From Catelliglobosispora koreensis DSM 44566 (lineage in GTDB: Bacteria; Actinomycetota; Actinomycetes; Mycobacteriales; Micromonosporaceae), in assembly GCF_000379685.1 (NCBI RefSeq), contig NZ_KB903250.1:624-64623 (forward strand): a stretch of DNA of 64,000 nucleotides, read 5' to 3'. Below are positions 1-6,899 of the stretch, piece by piece. The translations under genes and the position numbers were made by a program. Below the pieces are notes generated by a model. The model had not been told where the DNA came from. It searched no databases and was given only the letters and a program-made list of their open reading frames with translations. Numbering within the stretch: the first letter of the stretch is position 1; the number at the start of each line of letters is the position of its first letter.

Positions 1-2
1 CA

Positions 3-512
3 GCCGCCGACCTCCGCCCCGTCACCGCATGGCATCTGGACACGCAGCTATGCGGGCTAAGCCAAGGTGCGCAAGCGTTCGCTAAAGCCACCTACCGCTA
101 CGCCGAAAACCTCGGCACCGGCATCGATCCGCGCGTGATCTACCACATCGAAGATGCGGCCGAATGCTTCTACGCCGCAAGCGCGGCGTTCCAGTTCGCC
201 GCCAAAAACCTGCGCACCGTCTACGCCGCACATTTCGAAGCGGCCGAATCCGGGGTACGCCAGCCACGCCCCAGCGGGTTCTTCGGCACCAAGCCCGCGC
301 AAGCGGTGAGCCGCACGGCATCTCAGAGCTACCCATCGCGCGAGCAGCTGGCCACGATGACCGTCAAGCAGCTCAAAGACGTAGCCACCGCCTACGGCTA
401 CGACGGCTTGAAAGGCACGAAAAACCAGCTAGCCGAACAGCTCAACGGCCACTTCACCCTGCGCCGCAACCTGCAAAGCCTCCGCTCATCCGACCAAAGG
501 ACACAACTGTGA
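3..512 (+). CDS. hypothetical element protein with SAP-like C-terminal motif (5' end outside window)
   Basis: The frame is open from the first complete codon at position 3, so the gene enters from the left; 169 residues are visible. I do not recognise the family. A helical region ends in an ESGVRQP...SGFFG block, followed by a short SAP/Rho-N-like helical motif (MTVKQLKDVATAYGY then KGTKNQLAEQL). The next gene carries the same two blocks in the same order (ESGVRQP...PGFFG, then MTLKQLREVSRSIGL), so the two are tandem paralogues. The stop overlaps the next start by 4 nt (GTGA). A nucleic-acid-associated role is inferred only from the SAP-like motif and the neighbouring replication genes. Confidence 0.7.
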   Translation, partial: AADLRPVTAWHLDTQLCGLSQGAQAFAKATYRYAENLGTGIDPRVIYHIEDAAECFYAASAAFQFAAKNLRTVYAAHFEAAESGVRQPRPSGFFGTKPAQAVSRTASQSYPSREQLATMTVKQLKDVATAYGYDGLKGTKNQLAEQLNGHFTLRRNLQSLRSSDQRTQL

Positions 513-1726
513 CCCAGACCTCCAGCCCTAACCGGCCCCTGCTGGACGCCGCACACGCACTATCGGCTTTGGACCTCACCCCACACAGCGCGTGGGAACT
601 GATCGGGCAGCTGCAGAGCCTCGCCAGTGGCATGAACGCGATCGCCACGGCGACTGAGGACTACATCGGCGCGCTGAGCGAAGAGAACCTAGACGCCCGC
701 GTTACCGGCTGCCTTCCCGCAGCTACGGAAGGAATCTTCCGTGCCTCGATCGCTTTGCAGGAAGCCCGGATCACTTTCGAAACCCTCTACACCGCACACC
801 TTGCCACGGCTGAATCCGGCGTACGCCAGCCCACACCGCCCGGATTCTTCGGACAGCCAGGCCAGATCTCCGGCACGGCCACAGCGAGCCGGAGCACGTC
901 TAGCGGGCTGCCCGCCGATTTCCCTACCCCGCAACAGGTTCAGGCGATGACGCTCAAGCAACTGCGTGAGGTCAGCCGCAGCATTGGCCTGGCCCCTGGC
1001 AACCGGACGAAGGCAGACCTGGCCGGGGACCTTGAGATGTACCGGTCCACCCACACCCCGCCCCGCCGCACGGCTAGCGACGGCCCAGCTCCGGTCGTGC
1101 GTGGCCAGATGTCGAACAAACTGTTGCTGTCCAACGCCTGGACCAACCCTTCTAGCCGTAGCCCTATCCGTTTTCACGAAGACGGCGAGATCGGCCAGGC
1201 CATCCGCGCGATGGGCAGCGACCGGCACCTAAGCATCGACGGTGAACCCCTGGCCAATGTCCTGGGCAACATCGCGTCCGGACCCGTCAGCGGCAGCACG
1301 AGCAGCCAGCAGGCCCTCAACCAGCTCAAAACCCTGCGTGACCGCCTCCCCGAAGGCACCCGAGCACGCGCGGCCATGGAGCACTGCGTGAACAGCCTCG
1401 ACGCACCAAACAGCCCCGTCCCGCAGGTGCCTGCCGTGACCCCGCAACCGTTGCGGCAGCTGGTCAGCGACCTGCACGCCGTCCCCTGCGTACGGCGTGA
1501 GCCAGCACGCGAGCAGCAACGGCTAATGCGCATCCTGGCCGACTTCGAACACGGCGACACCCGCAACCACGGGCTCATCAGCGAGATCCGGCGCCTGACC
1601 GATTTCCGGCACGAATCCGAAGAAGGCTGGTTCGACATCCGCCGCGCCGTCGACAAAGCCGTCGCCGCCCTAGAGCAGCTCCTCAAATCCAGCCCACGCT
1701 CACTGTCCCAGCCATACAAGAACTAG
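509..1726 (+). CDS. hypothetical element protein with SAP-like motif, paralogue of the upstream gene
   Basis: This encodes 405 residues from a GTG at 509 that overlaps the upstream TGA, which indicates translational coupling; the frame is also open further upstream, but that would overlap the previous gene for over 300 nt. The N-terminal half repeats the paralogous blocks: a helical bundle-like region, ESGVRQPTPPGFFG near residue 110, and a SAP-like motif near 145-170 that ends in KADLAGDL. The C-terminal 220 residues are unique here and I do not recognise them. It lies 41 nt upstream of the primase and is probably co-transcribed with it. Confidence 0.7.
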   Translation: MTQTSSPNRPLLDAAHALSALDLTPHSAWELIGQLQSLASGMNAIATATEDYIGALSEENLDARVTGCLPAATEGIFRASIALQEARITFETLYTAHLATAESGVRQPTPPGFFGQPGQISGTATASRSTSSGLPADFPTPQQVQAMTLKQLREVSRSIGLAPGNRTKADLAGDLEMYRSTHTPPRRTASDGPAPVVRGQMSNKLLLSNAWTNPSSRSPIRFHEDGEIGQAIRAMGSDRHLSIDGEPLANVLGNIASGPVSGSTSSQQALNQLKTLRDRLPEGTRARAAMEHCVNSLDAPNSPVPQVPAVTPQPLRQLVSDLHAVPCVRREPAREQQRLMRILADFEHGDTRNHGLISEIRRLTDFRHESEEGWFDIRRAVDKAVAALEQLLKSSPRSLSQPYKN

Positions 1727-1767
1727 CAAGAGCACACAAACCAAGAGCCTGAAAGGGGGCACCTGCG

Positions 1768-2661
1768 GTGCACTCACCATTGAAGGCGGCTGCGCTTCGC
1801 TACGCCGCGAAAGGCTGGCCCGTATTCATGCTGGGGCGCAACAAACGTCCCCTGGCCAACTGCCCCGAATGCCGCGACATCGACCCCAAGCACCACGATC
1901 CGCAAGGGTGCCGGTGCCTTACCTGCCACGGGTTTTACGCCGCGACCCGTGACCCCAAGGTGATCGGCCAGCTGCTGATCAGCGAGCCTCACGGAATGCT
2001 CGCGATCCGCACCGGGACGGCTTCCGGGCTGGTCGTGGTCGATGTTGACCCGGGCCATGGTGGCATGGCTAGCCTGAAAACGCTGGTGGCACAGGGCCTC
2101 ACACCGCCAACGCGGTACGTGGTCACCGGCTCTGGTGGGCTGCACCTGTACTACAAGCACCCTGGCCCGCACACGAAAATCCTCAACTCCAGCGGCAAAC
2201 TCGCGCCCGGCATTGATATCCGTGGTGATGGCGGCTTGGCTGCCGCGCCACCGTCGCTGCACCCACGCACCCGCAAACCGTATGCGTGGGCTGATGAGTC
2301 CACACCCATTAGTGAGATGGCCCCCGCGCTGGTGGCTGCTTGCAACCAGCTGGAGGCGCGGCTTGCGGTCCCCGCGGCTAACGGCTCAACCCCAGTTATG
2401 CGCAGCGCGGGGGCCATCTCACACCCCGCCCGGTTGCTGCAAACCCTGCTGGACAAAGTACATAACGCCCCACCAGGCAGAACGCGAGTCACCCTCTACG
2501 GCTGCGCCCGTGGCGTAGCCCGCATGGCCGCCAGCGGGGCGATCAGCGCCGCCGATGGCCAGGCTGCCCTGCTGGCAGTGGGGCTGGCCGAAGGCCAGAC
2601 CGAACACTCTGCCCTTGCCGCGATCAGCGGTGGCTTCCGAGACGAAGGAGTAACCCTATGA
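1768..2661 (+). CDS. bifunctional DNA primase/polymerase (prim-pol) domain protein
   Basis: This 297-residue protein has the prim-pol architecture used by plasmid and integrative-element replicases. The N-terminus reads AAALRYAAKGWPVF, and the acidic metal-binding motif is VVVDVDPGHGG near residue 90. TGSGGLHLYY follows, and then the PGIDIRGDGG block. A Cys/His-rich stretch at residues 33-53 (CPEC...HH...CRCLTC) resembles the zinc insertion common in actinobacterial members. GTG at 1768 has a GAAAGGGGG ribosome site about 10 nt upstream. Its stop overlaps the next ATG (ATGA). It should synthesise primers, and perhaps replicate the excised element, together with the downstream ATPase. Confidence 0.88.
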   Translation: MHSPLKAAALRYAAKGWPVFMLGRNKRPLANCPECRDIDPKHHDPQGCRCLTCHGFYAATRDPKVIGQLLISEPHGMLAIRTGTASGLVVVDVDPGHGGMASLKTLVAQGLTPPTRYVVTGSGGLHLYYKHPGPHTKILNSSGKLAPGIDIRGDGGLAAAPPSLHPRTRKPYAWADESTPISEMAPALVAACNQLEARLAVPAANGSTPVMRSAGAISHPARLLQTLLDKVHNAPPGRTRVTLYGCARGVARMAASGAISAADGQAALLAVGLAEGQTEHSALAAISGGFRDEGVTL

Positions 2662-3959
2662 CCCGAAAGGAGCCCACCACATTGGACGGTGCGGAACTGC
2701 TCGACCGCCTGCGGGCCACGATCCGTACCTATGTGATCCTGCCCAGCAACGAAGCCCTAGACGCCGTAACGCTATGGATCGCAGCCACCCACGCACTCCC
2801 GGCTTGGGCATGCGCGCCACGGCTGGTGATCCGGGCACCGGAAAAACGTTGCGGCAAGTCACGCCTGCTCGACGTGACCGAGGCAGCGTCGTACAACCCG
2901 CTGATGACCGTCAACGCCAGCCCCGCGGCCGTTTACCGGTCGGTGGGCACCGACAGCCCGCCAACCCTGCTCATCGATGAGTACGACACCATCTTCACCG
3001 GCTCAGCCGACACCTACGCCGACCTGCGCGGCCTGCTCAACGCAGGCCACCAGCGCAACCGGCCCGCCCTGCGCTACAACCCCAACAAAGACCAGGTAGA
3101 ACACATCCCAACCTTCGCCATGGCCGCCATGGCTGGTATCGGCCCAGCACCAGAAACCATCGAGGACCGGGCCGTGGTCATCCACATGAGACGCCGCCGC
3201 GCACGCGAGAAAGTGCAGCCGTGGCGCATCGAGCGCGACCGGCCCGCCGTGGCCGCGCTCGGTGCCGAACTTAACGCCTGGCTCAAACCGAACCACAAGG
3301 CACTGCGCGACGCGGTACCGCTCATGCCCGTGGAAGATCGCGACGCCGACACCTGGGAACCGCTGATCGCCCTGGCGGACCTCGCCGGAGGACAGTGGCC
3401 CATCCGGGCACGTACAGCGGCCGTGGCGCTCACCGGAGCACGTGAGGAACGCGCCGAAACCAGCGACGGCGTAAAGATTCTGCGCAGCTGCTGGGACATC
3501 TTCAACGAAGCGGGCGCGGTCACCGCTCTGCCCACCGGGCACATCCTCGACCGGCTCAAAGCAATCGAAGACGCGCCGTGGAGCGATCTGAACGCTCACC
3601 GGCTCGGCAGGCTCCTACGGGAATTCGGCATCACCTCATGCAATATCCGCCTCCCCATTGGTCAAGTGAAAGGCTATTCAAAAGATCTATTCATAGACGC
3701 GTGGGACCGCTACTGCGACCTTGAACCGCCACAGGGGTCCCACCTAACCGTCCCAAGCGTCCCAAGCGTCCCCGCCCAGCTCAACCCCGGGACGCTTCAA
3801 AACGCTGGGACGCTTCAAAGCGTCCCACTTCAAGATTCCGTCCCAGGGCTGACCTGCAATGCAACGCTTGGGACGCTTGGGACGCTTACCCCGGCCCCCC
3901 TCAACCAAGAACCGGCCCACGGGCAAACGAAATTGCGTCTCGTGCCCTCAGCCGAGTAA
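2658..3959 (+). CDS. DUF3631-type ATPase/helicase of the element replication module
   Basis: This 433-residue protein carries a P-loop-like APEKRCGKS near residue 60 and a Walker B LLIDEYDTIF near 100. Conserved blocks follow (GLLNAGHQR; then FAMAAMAGIG and EDRAVVIHMRRR) that I associate with DUF3631 proteins found beside prim-pol replicases. ATG at 2658 overlaps the primase stop, so the two are translationally coupled. Residues 360-425 are low-complexity (SVPSVP, GTLQ, GTLGTL) because the DNA beneath is a tandem and inverted repeat array. It is probably the replicative helicase or initiator of the element; helicase activity itself is inferred. Confidence 0.8.
   Translation: MTRKEPTTLDGAELLDRLRATIRTYVILPSNEALDAVTLWIAATHALPAWACAPRLVIRAPEKRCGKSRLLDVTEAASYNPLMTVNASPAAVYRSVGTDSPPTLLIDEYDTIFTGSADTYADLRGLLNAGHQRNRPALRYNPNKDQVEHIPTFAMAAMAGIGPAPETIEDRAVVIHMRRRRAREKVQPWRIERDRPAVAALGAELNAWLKPNHKALRDAVPLMPVEDRDADTWEPLIALADLAGGQWPIRARTAAVALTGAREERAETSDGVKILRSCWDIFNEAGAVTALPTGHILDRLKAIEDAPWSDLNAHRLGRLLREFGITSCNIRLPIGQVKGYSKDLFIDAWDRYCDLEPPQGSHLTVPSVPSVPAQLNPGTLQNAGTLQSVPLQDSVPGLTCNATLGTLGTLTPAPLNQEPAHGQTKLRLVPSAE
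3749..3890. repeat. iteron-like array of CGTCCC/GGGACG inside the ATPase gene
   Basis: The hexamer CGTCCC occurs at 3749, 3758, 3767, 3821 and 3839, and its complement GGGACG at 3789, 3807, 3870 and 3879. The outer copies are exact 9-bp tandem units (CGTCCCAAG at 3749 and 3758; CTTGGGACG at 3867 and 3876), giving a two-fold symmetric layout about 140 bp long. Spacings of 9 and 18 bp are typical of initiator-binding iterons. It encodes a low-complexity tail, which suggests the DNA rather than the protein is under selection. It is a candidate replication origin; that is inference. Confidence 0.55.
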
Positions 3960-4206
3960 CACCCGGAAAGCGAAACTCGGCACCCGGAAATAGCTCCATT
4001 CACGACTGTCCGCATTAGACGGACCTATAGCGCGAGCCAAGCGGCACCCAGGGTCTCGAACCCTCACCGGCCACAGATCTTGGCTCAGCGGCGCCCACAG
4101 CGGGCGACCGCGCACACCCACGGCCCTGGCGCACGCCACGCGGGTGTGCTCCAGGGCCACTCCCGATCCTTCAGGCCCTGCGAGCACTCTCTTGGGTGGA
4201 TCTCAC
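3960..4206. other. non-coding gap between replication genes and xis, with direct repeat and hairpin
   Basis: No gene is seen. CACCCGGAAA occurs twice, at 3960 and 3981, 21 bp apart (two helical turns). Arms GGCCCTGG (4122-4129) and CCAGGGCC (4151-4158) can pair across a 21-nt loop just upstream of xis, and may act as a terminator or operator. A short T-arm-like string at 4050-4064 is not part of a full tRNA. Confidence 0.4.
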
Positions 4207-4413
4207 ATGAGCACACTTACAGCCGAGAAATACCTCTCGATTCCCGAAGTTGCTGAACGGCTCGGAACTTCAGAACGCTTCCCGCGCAGGCTCATCGAAG
4301 AGCGCCGGATCGAGTTCAAGCGCTTTGGCAAGCACGTCCGCATAGCTGAATCAACACTTTTGACGTACATCGAGTCATGCACAGTCGAGCCTGCAGGAAG
4401 GCGAATCCGTTGA
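4207..4413 (+). CDS. xis: excisionase-like small HTH protein
   Basis: It encodes 68 residues with a MerR-type winged helix-turn-helix (YLSIPEVAERLGTSERF...RRLIEERRIEFKRFGKHVRI) typical of recombination directionality factors beside tyrosine integrases. ATG at 4207 is preferred over upstream starts because the domain begins immediately after it. The stop TGA (4411-4413) overlaps a TTG that starts int, so the two are translationally coupled. It should bend att DNA and drive excision. Assignment rests on size, HTH and position; some such proteins instead repress the integrase. Confidence 0.8.
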   Translation: MSTLTAEKYLSIPEVAERLGTSERFPRRLIEERRIEFKRFGKHVRIAESTLLTYIESCTVEPAGRRIR

Positions 4414-5546
4414 GCGGCAACAACACTGGAAGAAAGAAGCGCTTCGGAAGCGTACGCAAGCTCCAGTCTGGCCGGTGGCAGGCGCGATACACCGCGCCTG
4501 ATGGCCTGCCACGCAACGCGCCTGACACATTCCTGACCAAGACCGACGCTGAACGGTTCCTAGTGGCGACGGAGGCTGAGATGATGCGGGGTGATTGGCT
4601 CGACCCGGAAGCGGGCAAGCTGTCGCTCAACGACTACGCCGGGCGCTGGATCGGCGAACGCGATCTACGGCCCCGCTCGCGAGAAGAATACGAACGGCAC
4701 ATGAGGCTCCACGTTCGCGATAGCCTCGGCACCCGAGCACTCAACAGCATTACGGCCCAGCACATCCGGACGTGGCGCACTGAACGGCTCACGGCGGGCA
4801 TTGGGAAGCCGACCGTTGCCAAGACCTACCGGATTCTGCGAGCCATCTTCACCACCGCGCTAGATGACGAGCTAATCCGGCGCAACCCTTGCCGCATTAA
4901 GGGCGCTGGTCAGGATGTCGCGGAGGAACGTCCAATCGCGACGCTGGACCAGGTCTTCGCGATAGCCGAGAAGATCCAGCCCCGCTACCGGCTTCTAGTC
5001 CTGCTGGCCACGTTCGCGCAACTGCGGTTTGGCGAGCTGGTGGCACTGAGGCGGAAGAACATCGACCTCGACTCGATGGAGCTGAAGGTCCGCCGCGCGA
5101 CCATAGAGCTTGAAGACGGGACGCAACTCGACGGAGATCCTAAATCTCAAGCAGGGAAGCGACCGATCAGCCTGCCTCACGGTCTCCACGAGGACATCAA
5201 ATTGCACGTGGAGCGGTTCGCCCAGCCCGGACCAGACGGACGGCTGTTCATCGGACAGCAGGGCGGCGTACCGCGTCGGCGCAACTTCAACCGGATCTGG
5301 AAACGAGCCCTCAAAGAGGCGGGCATTCCACAAGAGATGGACCTTCACCTGCACGACCTCCGCCACACCGGAAGCACATGGTCATCACGAGGAGGAGCGA
5401 CGCTCAAGGAACTGATGTCCCGCATTGGGCACTCCAGCACGCGAGCAGCCATGATCTACCAGCACGCAGACCGCGAACGGGACCAAGCAATCGCCGCCGT
5501 CTTGGACGAATTAATCGCCTCCGCGAGAAACAAGACGTACAGCTAG
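4410..5546 (+). CDS. int: tyrosine site-specific integrase
   Basis: This 378-residue phage-type integrase has an AP2-like N-terminal arm-binding domain (FGSVRKLQSGRWQARYTAPDG), a SAM-like core-binding domain, and the catalytic domain with R in LRFGELVALR, H-x-x-R in HDLRH, GH in RIGHSS, and Y in AMIYQHAD. TTG at 4410 is chosen because AGGAAGG lies 8 nt upstream (4395-4401) and the codon overlaps the xis stop; an ATG at 4377 has no ribosome site. It should catalyse recombination at the tRNA-Ala about 1.2 kb downstream, although two cargo genes intervene. Confidence 0.92.
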   Translation: MSGNNTGRKKRFGSVRKLQSGRWQARYTAPDGLPRNAPDTFLTKTDAERFLVATEAEMMRGDWLDPEAGKLSLNDYAGRWIGERDLRPRSREEYERHMRLHVRDSLGTRALNSITAQHIRTWRTERLTAGIGKPTVAKTYRILRAIFTTALDDELIRRNPCRIKGAGQDVAEERPIATLDQVFAIAEKIQPRYRLLVLLATFAQLRFGELVALRRKNIDLDSMELKVRRATIELEDGTQLDGDPKSQAGKRPISLPHGLHEDIKLHVERFAQPGPDGRLFIGQQGGVPRRRNFNRIWKRALKEAGIPQEMDLHLHDLRHTGSTWSSRGGATLKELMSRIGHSSTRAAMIYQHADRERDQAIAAVLDELIASARNKTYS

Positions 5547-5562
5547 GCGGAAGAAACCTTCG

Positions 5563-5597
5563 GAGAAGGCGAGAAGGAAAGTGCTTCTTGCCTTCTC
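5563..5597 (+). terminator. 14-bp hairpin after int
   Basis: Arms 5563-5576 and 5584-5597 pair along 14 bp with one G-U and a 7-nt loop. There is no long T-run after it, so it may be a Rho-independent-like terminator or an mRNA-stabilising stem that separates int from the cargo operon. Confidence 0.5.
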
Positions 5598-5657
5598 TTC
5601 GTCCACAATGGGCAGAACTTCGCCGGAATTGATGGACGGTAAGTAGCAGGGGATGAT

Positions 5658-6197
5658 GTGGGCGTGAGTGAGAGAGTCGCCCGCCAGCGCGACCAGAAGA
5701 CCGCTGCCGTGACGTCCAAATCTGACGGCCCCGGAAACGACGACCAAATAAAAGCAGACGAACTGGATAAGGAACAACTTGCCCAGCTGCATAACGCCAC
5801 TCTGAAGGCCTCTGACTACTGTTTCGAGCTAAAGAAACTTTGCGCCACCATCTTGGTACCCACGGGCGCACTCGTGTCTGTCTTCTCGGACAAGAAGTTG
5901 GATCCCGCAGTGTTCGTGTCGGGGCTGCTGGTCGTAGCAGCATTCTGGCTGGCCGATGCTGTTGGCTTCTACTACCAGCGCAAGTTACGTATCGCTATGG
6001 ATCACATATGGCGCCGTCGCGCCGCGCGTTGCAGTGAACCGTACGTGTATGTGCCGACAACTCAACCTGTCGGAGCAGTTAGAGCAGCGTTCAATACTTC
6101 GATGATCTACTATCTAATCTTGGGGCTAATCTTAACCGCCTGCCTTATTCTTCTTTGGGCGGGAGCATTTTCAACGAGCAGCGGGCAACAGCCATGA
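5658..6197 (+). CDS. predicted three-segment membrane protein coupled to a TIR-like gene
   Basis: This 179-residue protein has a charged helical N-terminus (residues 25-60), hydrophobic segments near 62-77, 84-106 and 149-171, and a basic loop near 108-122 (RKLRIAMDHIWRRRAAR). I do not recognise the family. The layout, with soluble helices followed by a close membrane hairpin, resembles SLATT-type defence effectors, but this is only a visual comparison. GTG at 5658 follows AGGGG. Its stop overlaps the next start (ATGATGA), so it is made together with the TIR-like protein. Base composition is lower in GC than the chromosomal genes, consistent with cargo DNA. Confidence 0.7.
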   Translation: MGVSERVARQRDQKTAAVTSKSDGPGNDDQIKADELDKEQLAQLHNATLKASDYCFELKKLCATILVPTGALVSVFSDKKLDPAVFVSGLLVVAAFWLADAVGFYYQRKLRIAMDHIWRRRAARCSEPYVYVPTTQPVGAVRAAFNTSMIYYLILGLILTACLILLWAGAFSTSSGQQP

Positions 6198-6676
6198 TGA
6201 TCTTTATTAGCTACGCAAGAAAAGACCAAACGGTTGAGAGCCTTCGCCGGGTGGACGCTCAGCTGGCCCAGCTAGGAACCACATACATTGATGATCTACA
6301 CGGATACTCCGCGCCCGATCGCCTTGCTGCGGTGCGCGACGCATTGGCCGCCGCCACCGTCTTTGTCGGCATTCATTCACCGTCCTACCTAGCCACCCCT
6401 TGGACACGAGTCGAAATGTCGGCTGCGCTACTCAGGGGAATCCCTGTCTTCGCCCTTTTGGACCGCTGGAGACTTGCGACAGACCAATCACCTGAGTGGC
6501 CCTGGCAAGCGCAGATCTCTGATCTTTCCCAGAGCCCTGCCCGATGGCCTAGCGACGATTCACCGGCGTATCCCCACCACAGTGTGCCGGCCGCCAACCC
6601 TGTCACTCCGAATGCTTCGAAGATCAGCGCGACACTTCTCGGCTACTCATCTGGCACGAATCTGGCACGCGGCTAG
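6194..6676 (+). CDS. TIR-domain-like protein, probable defence effector or signal producer
   Basis: The 160 residues begin MMIFISYARKDQ, the strand-A/box-1 signature of TIR domains. YIDD near 31 follows, then a VFVGIHSPSYL strand and a W-x-x-x-E motif (W70, E74) followed by an alpha helix and GIPVFAL. The Glu position matches the catalytic residue of NAD-cleaving TIRs. ATG at 6194 overlaps the upstream stop; a GTG at 6155 would overlap the membrane gene by 43 nt. Residues past about 110 are Ser/Pro-rich and unlike TIR, and this tail runs over short repeats next to the att site, so it may be an accidental extension. NADase activity and phage defence are inferred from the family. Confidence 0.78.
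   Translation: MMIFISYARKDQTVESLRRVDAQLAQLGTTYIDDLHGYSAPDRLAAVRDALAAATVFVGIHSPSYLATPWTRVEMSAALLRGIPVFALLDRWRLATDQSPEWPWQAQISDLSQSPARWPSDDSPAYPHHSVPAANPVTPNASKISATLLGYSSGTNLARG
6650..6671. repeat. tandem 11-bp repeat beside the att region
   Basis: TCTGGCACG occurs at 6650 and 6661 as the shared part of two adjacent 11-bp units, about 75 bp from the tRNA end. Short tandem repeats in this position often bind the integrase arm domain; that role is inferred. Confidence 0.45.
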
Positions 6677-6698
6677 ATCAGCGGGCGAAAACGCGAAA

Positions 6699-6724
6699 CG
6701 CCCTGGAGAAATCCAGGGCGTTTT
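6699..6724 (+). terminator. intrinsic terminator after the TIR-like gene
   Basis: A perfect 9-bp stem (6699-6707 with 6712-6720), a GAAA tetraloop and a following TTTT form a classical Rho-independent terminator 23 nt after the TIR-like stop. It may also act on transcripts leaving the tRNA gene from the other side. Confidence 0.85.
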
Positions 6725-6743
6725 ACTTGCTTATATAGATGAG

Positions 6744-6816
6744 TGGAGCTGAGGGGACTCGAACCCCTGACCCCCACACTGCCAGTGTGGTGCGCTACCA
6801 GCTGCGCCACAGCCCC
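6744..6816 (-). tRNA. tRNA-Ala (anticodon GGC)
   Basis: On the minus strand the 73 nt fold as a cloverleaf: a 7-bp acceptor stem with one G-U, a D arm containing AGCTGGTAGCGC, an anticodon stem CCACA/TGTGG with loop CTGGCAG (anticodon GGC), and a T arm GGGGTTCGAGTCCCC. CCA is not encoded. Its 3' end faces the integrated element, which makes it the likely attB. Confidence 0.95.
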
Positions 6817-6899
6817 AAACCTGGTACATGCCCCGGCGGACCGGAGCACCTGCGAAATAGTACACGGCCCCACAGTGATCGCGAAATTCAGGGGCCGAC

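Larger units (their letters stand above)
1..6743. mobile_element. right end of an integrated element (AICE- or phage-satellite-like) at tRNA-Ala
   Basis: The block contains, in one direction, two paralogous unknown genes, a prim-pol replicase, a DUF3631 ATPase, a small excisionase-like HTH protein, a tyrosine integrase and a two-gene cargo operon. It stops at the 3' end of a tRNA-Ala gene on the opposite strand, the usual attB for tyrosine integrases. The left end and the second att copy lie outside the window, so the full size and any conjugation or capsid genes are unknown. Prim-pol plus xis-int is known from actinomycete integrative elements and from satellites; the exact class is inference. 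Confidence 0.8.

Noticed and set aside
164-508. Longer version of the second element gene starting at 164
   Set aside because: The extension overlaps the preceding gene for over 300 nt in another frame, and its sequence is Arg/Pro-rich shadow-like; GTG at 509 with a GTGA overlap is better.
4045-4070. T-arm-like string (GGGT-TCTCGAA-CCCT on plus strand, near 4050-4064) suggesting a tRNA or att relic
   Set aside because: Only a 4-bp arm pairs, and no acceptor, D or anticodon arms can be built around it.
5658-6676. Assignment as a Thoeris or CBASS system
   Set aside because: No SIR2, macro, SLOG, SAVED or nucleotidyltransferase domain is visible in either protein or nearby, so the pair is left as an unassigned TIR/membrane candidate.
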